Source: Gemmataceae bacterium
Lineage (GTDB): Bacteria; Planctomycetota; Planctomycetia; Gemmatales; Gemmataceae
Direction: 5' to 3'
Assembly (NCBI GenBank): GCA_009691815.1
Contig: SIAL01000087.1
Location: 1-10,756 of the forward strand
DNA: 10,756 nucleotides
Part shown: positions 6,700 to 10,756 of the stretch, piece after piece
Layout of the letters: the number at the start of each line of letters is the position of its first letter
Position numbering within the stretch: the stretch's first letter is position 1
The notes under the pieces: model-generated
What the model was told of the DNA's origin: nothing
The model's database searches: none
The model's input: the letters and a program-made list of their open reading frames with translations, nothing else
Translations under genes and position numbers: made by a program

Positions 6700-7940
6700 A
6701 GCGATCTCTTTTTGTCCTATTCTTTGGCCTTTTGAATTTTGTAGACGGTGCTCGGGGCGAATTCCGGGCCGGGATTTCGGTGCGCAATGTCACGCCGGAC
6801 CCACTTTTACCCGTATCTGGAGGAGTCGGCCCTTCGAAGGCCACCGTCAAAAAAGAAGGCGAGCTACAGGTTCGGGCCTTGGTGTTCGAGGATGGACTGA
6901 CCCGGGTGGCCTTTGTAAGCGCGGATTTTCTTGGCTTTCCGGCCATCCTTGGGAATCGGGTCCGGGCCAAGGTCAAGGGGATATTGCCCAAGAACATTCT
7001 GATCGGGGCCACCCACACCCACAGCGCGCCTGACTGCTACGGTTTTCCAGATGGCAAGGGGGGGACCGCCGCCGATCCGAAATACCACACTCGGGTCTGC
7101 GACCTTATGGCCGAGGCAATCAACGAAGCAGTTGCCAAACTCCAACCAGCCGCTCTCAAAATCCAAAGCGGTGAAGCCAAGGGGAAGATCGCTTTCAACT
7201 ATTATGCGGAACAACTGTACGATCCTAGGTGCCACATAGTCCAAGCCGTTGACGCCAGCGGGCGTCCCTTTGCCACCCTGGTGAATTACGCAATCCATCC
7301 CGAGGTCATCGGTTCAAACCGGGGTATCATTAGCCCGGATCTTGTTGGCCCCCTTTACGACCGCATTGCGGAAAAAGGGGGCGGGACCGGGATATTTATG
7401 AACAGTGCCCAAGGCGGCATGGTTACAGCGGACAATCGTGGACCGGATGGCAAGGACATTGGCACTTGGACGGAGTGCCAACGGATTGGCCATCTGTTAG
7501 CGGACGAGGCCCTTCGCATTGTGGAAAAAGCCAAAGTCCAACAAAACCCAAAACTATTCTGCGATGCTTTTACGCTTGCGCTGCCGGTGGATTCCCCGCT
7601 TATGCGACAACTTTTGACTTCCCTTTCCGGGGGCAATGCCAATGTCCCGGTAACAGTGGAGACCCAAATCAATCTGGTCAACCTTGGTAACGCCCAAATT
7701 GTCACCATCCCGGGAGAGGCCCTGCCGAACATTGGGTTTTATTTGAAGCGCAAGATGAAAGGTGAACACAATTTGCTTTTTGGCCTGACCAACGATGCCT
7801 TCGGCTACATCCTAACGAAGGAAGATTGGCAGAGCTTCAAACGATACGACTACATCACGCGCACCTCGCTTGGGGAGATGACCGGGGAAATCTACACCCA
7901 GGCCGTTTTGCGGTTTGTGGAAAAAAGTCCAAGGCCTTAA
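6696..7940 (+). CDS. Secreted neutral/alkaline non-lysosomal ceramidase-family hydrolase
   Basis: The 414-residue protein starts at ATG 6696 with a signal peptide MKRSLFVLFFGLLNFVDGARG, so it is exported. The mature part matches the N-terminal catalytic domain of the neutral ceramidase family: GISVRNVTPDP near the N-terminus (26-36), THTHSAPD (106-113) with zinc ligand candidates H107/H109, NYAIHPEV (197-204) with H201, NSAQGGM (236-242) at the place of the catalytic serine segment, PGE (339-341) with E341, and TNDAFGYI (365-372) with Y371. In the Pseudomonas enzyme two His, a Glu and a Tyr hold the zinc, and these counterparts are visible. Classical ceramidases are much longer because of a C-terminal immunoglobulin-like domain, absent here. 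Planctomycetes carry many such short members whose substrate (ceramide, another amide, or a sugar conjugate) is not established. An earlier GTG at 6669 would place residues before the signal peptide. Confidence 0.88.
   Translation: MKRSLFVLFFGLLNFVDGARGEFRAGISVRNVTPDPLLPVSGGVGPSKATVKKEGELQVRALVFEDGLTRVAFVSADFLGFPAILGNRVRAKVKGILPKNILIGATHTHSAPDCYGFPDGKGGTAADPKYHTRVCDLMAEAINEAVAKLQPAALKIQSGEAKGKIAFNYYAEQLYDPRCHIVQAVDASGRPFATLVNYAIHPEVIGSNRGIISPDLVGPLYDRIAEKGGGTGIFMNSAQGGMVTADNRGPDGKDIGTWTECQRIGHLLADEALRIVEKAKVQQNPKLFCDAFTLALPVDSPLMRQLLTSLSGGNANVPVTVETQINLVNLGNAQIVTIPGEALPNIGFYLKRKMKGEHNLLFGLTNDAFGYILTKEDWQSFKRYDYITRTSLGEMTGEIYTQAVLRFVEKSPRP
7459..7481 (+). repeat. Perfect 8-bp inverted repeat inside the ceramidase-family gene
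   Basis: TTGGCACT (7459-7466) and AGTGCCAA (7474-7481) flank a seven-base spacer. It sits in codons for GTWTECQ, so it may be chance or an mRNA hairpin. Confidence 0.4.
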
Positions 7941-8048
7941 GGATTGGTCATCCTTATTGTTTGGATCATCGGGTGTTTGCGAATCTTGATTTTGGAAATG
8001 ACTTCCTAAAGAAAGCGGTCGAATCCAACCAACAAGGGGTCCATTGCC

Positions 8049-8996
8049 ATGAACAAAGCGGTTGCCAATCCCGCCAAATTAGCGGATTCCAATGTAACTC
8101 GGCGGAGTTTTGTCGCGGCGGGTTTAGCCGGGGCCGTTGGCTTTTTGGATGAGGGATCATTGTCTGCCAAGGAACTGAAAAAGGGCGAGTGGATCGACAG
8201 CCATGTTCATGTTTGGACCCCGGATACCGTTCGTTATCCCCTTGCGGGCGGGTTCAAAAAGGCCGACATGGCCCCGGCAAGTTTTACTCCCGAGGAACTT
8301 TTCCACCATTGCAAGCCCGTTGGCGTCTCGCGCATCGTCCTCATTCAGATGAGTTTTTACGGGTTTGACAACTCGTACATGACCGACATGATGAAAGCCC
8401 ACAAAGGGGTGTTTTCAGGAGTGGCGGTCATCGACGAAAACGCAACGCCCGGTCAAAATATGAAAAACCTAAGCAAAATGGGGGTGCGCGGTTTCCGTAT
8501 TTTACCCTTTAAGGATCCCAAAAATTGGCTGGAAGGATCCGGGATGGTGGAGATGTGGAAGGCGGGTGCCCAAACCGGCCAGGCCATGTGTTGCCTGACC
8601 AACCCGGAGAACCTGCCCCAAATCGATGCCATGTGTGACAAACACCCGGGAACTCCGGTGGTGATCGACCATTTTGGCCGGATTGGTCCGAACCAGGAAA
8701 AGAATCTTGACAACCTTTGTCGGCTGGCTCGCCACAAAAAAACCAGCGTGAAAGTTTCGGCCTTTTATGCGTTTAGCAAAAAGCCAGACTATTCGGACAT
8801 GGGGCCGATGATTCGAAGGCTTCTTGACTCGTTTGGGCCGGACCGTTTGATGTGGGCCAGCGACTGTCCGTTTCAGATCAATCCGGGCCACAACTATGCC
8901 AAATCCATCAACCTCATCAAGGACAGGCTCGATTTTTTAAGTGAGGGCGACAAGGAGTACCTGCTCCAAAAAACAGCGGCCCGGCTGTTTTTTTGA
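8049..8996 (+). CDS. Tat-exported amidohydrolase (amidohydrolase_2 / TIM-barrel family)
   Basis: The 315-residue protein starts at ATG 8049, with AAGGGG nine bases upstream. It carries a twin-arginine signal, TRRSFVAAGLAGAVGF (17-32), so it is exported folded. The rest fits the metal-dependent amidohydrolase-2 barrel (relatives of 2-pyrone-4,6-dicarboxylate lactonase and L-fuconolactonase): IDSHVHVW (49-56) with H52 and H54 at the end of strand 1, VVIDHFGRIG (204-213) with H208, KVSAFYAFS (235-243), and WASDCPF (269-275) with D272 as the metal-linked acid after strand 8. The C-terminal Q-KTAARLFF tail (307-315) is typical of the family. It lies 108 bp after the ceramidase-family gene in the same direction; both products are exported hydrolases and may act in one pathway on a lactone or amide. 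The substrate cannot be predicted. Confidence 0.9.
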   Translation: MNKAVANPAKLADSNVTRRSFVAAGLAGAVGFLDEGSLSAKELKKGEWIDSHVHVWTPDTVRYPLAGGFKKADMAPASFTPEELFHHCKPVGVSRIVLIQMSFYGFDNSYMTDMMKAHKGVFSGVAVIDENATPGQNMKNLSKMGVRGFRILPFKDPKNWLEGSGMVEMWKAGAQTGQAMCCLTNPENLPQIDAMCDKHPGTPVVIDHFGRIGPNQEKNLDNLCRLARHKKTSVKVSAFYAFSKKPDYSDMGPMIRRLLDSFGPDRLMWASDCPFQINPGHNYAKSINLIKDRLDFLSEGDKEYLLQKTAARLFF

Positions 8997-9011
8997 AAGG
9001 AGAGTTGAGGC

Positions 9012-9535
9012 CACGGCAAACGCATCATAAGTCGTTGCCCAGCAAGGACCACCTGACAGTAGTCATTATCCCACCCCGCAAAGAGTCGTTTGTTTTTGAT
9101 TCCCATTTTTTCTGTTTTATTGGCCTTAAGCATGTATAAGGTGAACCGCCTAATGATGGCCAAGTTGGCATCCGCATGGCCCTGACGGACACGGCACTTG
9201 TCCTCTTGGTACGATACATCCAATTGCCAATGCAGTTGGTTTTCAATCCCCCAATGACCCCTCACCGCTTGCCCAAATTCTTTCGCCTGCATCTTCCGGA
9301 TCAGGATGTAATAACGAACCTGATTCGTCATCCTACCATCCCGTTTCGTCTCATTGATCACCATACCGATTGCCTCCAATCGATGCCACTTGGGCTGAAA
9401 CACTACACGATCCCGCCGTCTCGATGATGTATACTCTATGCGGCCAAGAATGAAGCATTCCGAAGTGTCTGAAAATTGTGGGTCATCAAGGACTTGAGTT
9501 CTTTGCGATGGTCGATTTCTATTTTGCCAAGGCAA
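9012..9535 (-). pseudogene. 5'-truncated ISAs1-family transposase remnant
   Basis: The minus-strand frame from 9535 downward encodes the C-terminal third of an ISAs1 transposase. Clear family sequence begins near residue 25: LGRIEYTSSR, then NQVRYYILIRK (71-81), the segment with the last catalytic acid VRGHWGIENQLHWQLDV (91-107) and EDKCRVRQGHADANLA, and GIKNKRLFAGWDNDYCQVVLAG (145-166). The first 250 or so residues, with the other catalytic aspartates, are missing: upstream comes the rhodanese gene, whose stop ends at 9539. The frame runs on past the expected end into the antisense of the amidohydrolase and stops at 8894. CACGGCAAACGCATC (9012-9026) may be the terminal inverted repeat (inference); no second copy is seen. 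The only candidate start is a TTG at 9535. The element cannot transpose by itself. Confidence 0.85.
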
Positions 9536-9538
9536 CCA

Positions 9539-10081
9539 TCAGTTGGTCGGGGCGGCCTTGACTTGATTCCACGGCATCCGGGCCAGGATCATGCCCATCC
9601 CGCAGGTATCGGTGATCCCGGCAAAGACCAACCCGGCTCCCACGAACGCAGACAGCCCGATGAAGGCTAGATGGAAGAACCAGCCAAGGACCGCCCCCAG
9701 CAGAACGAGCAACCCCGCTGCGATGCGCACTTGTCTCTCTAGCGAGATGGCCTTCTTGCCACGGACGACCGGAAGGCCAGCTTCGACGCACGCCATCGTG
9801 CCGCCTTCGATGTTGACCACATTGGAGAAGCCCGCTTTGAGGAACTTCTCGCACGCCTGCTGGCCCCGGCTTCCCGAACGACAGATGAAGTACAGCGGCT
9901 CGTTGGCCGAGTCATTGCGACCCTGCATCAACGCCACCGCATCGAGCTGGTCCAGCGGGACATTCCGAGCGATTTCGATGTGGACCTCCCGATATTCGAC
10001 GGGCGTGCGCACATCGATGAGGTCGATCTTCTTGCCGTCCTTGCAGAGTTTGGCAAGTTCTTGTGGTGTGATGATGCTCAT
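9539..10081 (-). CDS. Rhodanese-domain membrane protein (YgaP-like, DUF2892 tail)
   Basis: A rhodanese takes a sulfane sulfur onto a cysteine persulfide and hands it to thiols. The 180-residue protein has the domain at 1-108: LIDVRTPVEYREVHI (21-35), the active loop with catalytic C67 in YFICRSGSRG (64-73) and VVNIEGGTMACVEAGLPV (88-105). Next come two transmembrane helices, about 117-136 (RQVRIAAGLLVLLGAVLGWF) and 139-157, and a family-typical end CGMGMILARMPWN (160-172). This is the domain order of Escherichia coli YgaP; the catalytic domain faces the cytoplasm. The ATG at 10081 follows AAAGGA with eight-base spacing. With the ArsR-type gene upstream it matches the ygaV-ygaP pairing, so regulation by sulfur or persulfide stress is inferred. 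C160 lies in the membrane-end segment. The IS remnant begins only a few bases beyond its stop. Confidence 0.93.
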   Translation of the reverse strand: MSIITPQELAKLCKDGKKIDLIDVRTPVEYREVHIEIARNVPLDQLDAVALMQGRNDSANEPLYFICRSGSRGQQACEKFLKAGFSNVVNIEGGTMACVEAGLPVVRGKKAISLERQVRIAAGLLVLLGAVLGWFFHLAFIGLSAFVGAGLVFAGITDTCGMGMILARMPWNQVKAAPTN

Positions 10082-10194
10082 GGCAGTTTCCTTTCGTCGT
10101 TGGGATTTCGGTCGGTGATTGAGCCGATGTTTTTAGTTCGTTTCTGTTCATCCGCACATGTGGGAGCCGAACTCGGCCCGCAGGTTCCGCTCAT
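10078..10194 (-). CDS. Possible 38-residue Cys-containing micro-ORF
   Basis: The ATG at 10194 follows directly on the TGA of the preceding micro-gene (TGAATG), and the TGA at 10080-10078 overlaps the rhodanese ATG as ATGA, so this frame fills the gap exactly. The product begins MSGTCGPSSAPTCADEQKR and is hydrophilic, with cysteines 5 and 13 and a basic, Asn-rich C-terminus. There is no clear ribosome site (GAAG only), so translation would rely on coupling. I know no such family; chance cannot be excluded. Confidence 0.35.
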   Translation of the reverse strand: MSGTCGPSSAPTCADEQKRTKNIGSITDRNPNDERKLP

Positions 10195-10281
10195 TCAGGT
10201 CTTCACGCCAAAGCGGGGCAGTACCCACGCTTGCAGGATGATCCAGGCCACGAGGACTGCGTTGGGGATTAGGATTTCCAT
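10195..10281 (-). CDS. 28-residue single-helix membrane micro-protein
   Basis: ATG at 10281-10279, TGA at 10197-10195. AGAGAGG lies seven bases upstream, a good ribosome site, in the same direction as the flanking ArsR-type and rhodanese genes. The product starts MEILIPNAVL, has one hydrophobic helix (about residues 8-21) with two tryptophans (W13, W19), and ends WVLPRFGVKT. I have the impression of similar short proteins with a WVLP-FG-T end near rhodanese genes, but cannot check this. A partner of the membrane part of the rhodanese protein is inferred. It is too short for most gene finders. Confidence 0.55.
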   Translation of the reverse strand: MEILIPNAVLVAWIILQAWVLPRFGVKT

Positions 10282-10364
10282 TACGGGGCCTCTCTTTCTT
10301 CCGGTGGTCAAGTGTTGTCCATTGTTGGTAATGTTCCGACAATACGATCAATTGGTGCAAAAAA

Positions 10365-10694
10365 TCAGCCCGTTTCACCGCCGAACCGTGCCTCCACGCA
10401 AGCCATGATGTTCGCCAGATGCGGCTCGGCGATCTGGTAATACGCCTTTCTGCCATCCTTCTCGGCGCTGAGCAGGCCGCACCGTTGCATGAGCCGCAGG
10501 TGTTCGGAGGCCATGTGGCTGGGAATCTCGCATGCCTCGGCGAGTTCGCCGACCGTGTAGCGGCCCTGAAGGAGCATTTGCACCGTCCGCAGCCGATGGG
10601 GATGGGCCAGCGTCTTGAGGCATTCCGCCGCTTGAGTCAAAGCGTCCAGCGACATGAGCTTCGGCCGACTGATCGATTTGGAATTGGTAGCCAT
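10365..10694 (-). CDS. ArsR/SmtB-type repressor of the rhodanese operon
   Basis: A 109-residue winged-helix dimeric repressor. The start ATG 10694 has GAGAGGA five bases upstream; the earlier in-frame codon at 10742 would lie on the promoter. Helices at the front (AAECLKTLAHPHRLRTVQML, 22-41) lead into the HTH VGELAEACEIPSHMASEHLRLMQRCGLL (48-75), the wing AEKDGRKAYYQIA (77-89) and a C-terminal helix HLANIMACVEARFGG (92-106). The metal-binding ELCVC motif of arsenic sensors is absent: cysteines are C25, C56, C72 and C99, with C56 in the HTH. The cysteine pair known from the persulfide sensors SqrR/BigR (one in helix 2, one in the last helix) is only half present, C99 being the candidate. By context it should repress its own operon and respond to sulfur species or another thiol-reactive signal. 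Direct proof is lacking. Confidence 0.9.
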   Translation of the reverse strand: MATNSKSISRPKLMSLDALTQAAECLKTLAHPHRLRTVQMLLQGRYTVGELAEACEIPSHMASEHLRLMQRCGLLSAEKDGRKAYYQIAEPHLANIMACVEARFGGETG

Positions 10695-10714
10695 TCTTGT
10701 CCTCTCATCATTCA

Positions 10715-10742
10715 AACATATCGGAACCTCCCGACCTGTCAA
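10715..10742 (-). promoter_or_regulatory. Sigma-70-type promoter of the ArsR-type/rhodanese operon
   Basis: On the minus strand a perfect -35 TTGACA (10742-10737), a 16-bp spacer and -10 TATGTT (10720-10715) lie about 20 bp in front of the ArsR-type start. A weak dyad TTCCGATA/TGTTTGAA covers the -10 region and could be the repressor's operator. Confidence 0.55.
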
Positions 10743-10756
10743 TCAGTATTTCCCGG

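Noticed and set aside
9520..9545. Second terminal repeat of the IS element at the rhodanese border
   Set aside because: CCAAGGCAACCATCAG resembles the right-end sequence only in direct, not inverted, orientation and with gaps, and it overlaps the natural rhodanese C-terminus.
10148..10456. 102-codon minus-strand frame overlapping the ArsR-type gene end
   Set aside because: Out of frame with the ArsR-type and micro-protein genes; starts inside the repressor gene and has no domain.
1..10756. CRISPR array or tandem repeat cluster
   Set aside because: No regularly spaced repeats of 20-40 bases were seen on reading the whole window.

Overview
The window looks like a piece of a Planctomycetota chromosome (inference). 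The grounds are a c-type cytochrome heme motif joined to TPRs, a Tat-exported amidohydrolase beside a secreted ceramidase-family enzyme, a methyltransferase with an N-terminus I associate with planctomycetes, an ISAs1-type transposase remnant, and a moderate GC content judged by eye. The exact genus cannot be told from the sequence.

Left part (1-3064). A reading frame open from the window edge encodes the C-terminal part of a cytochrome c/TPR protein (2-823). Facing it on the minus strand is a 37-residue single-span membrane protein (851-964) with a strong ribosome binding site and a leader containing two mutually exclusive hairpins. Then come trpS (1254-2261, minus) and, divergently, a SAM-dependent methyltransferase (2393-3064, plus). 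The 131 bp between the last two hold a compact set of hairpins, including a tRNA T-arm-like loop followed by CCA.

Middle (3197-8996). A two-component system lies on the minus strand: a membrane histidine kinase (4649-6265) followed 27 bp later by an NtrC-type, sigma-54-dependent response regulator (3197-4621). Divergent from it, across a 430-bp region rich in dyad-symmetric sites, are a secreted neutral ceramidase-family hydrolase (6696-7940) and a Tat-exported amidohydrolase (8049-8996). Kinase and hydrolase genes share this region, so co-regulation is possible but not shown.

Right part (9012-10756). Fifteen bases after the amidohydrolase stop lies a 5'-truncated ISAs1-family transposase. 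Directly behind it is a compact minus-strand operon: an ArsR-type repressor with a good sigma-70 promoter, a 28-residue membrane micro-protein, a possible 38-residue Cys-containing micro-ORF that exactly fills the next gap, and a rhodanese with a two-helix membrane tail. The pairing resembles the ygaV-ygaP sulfur/persulfide module. It looks GC-richer than its surroundings and may have been acquired horizontally. The undescribed part most worth following is this pair of micro-ORFs, with the tRNA-like element and the short membrane protein next.
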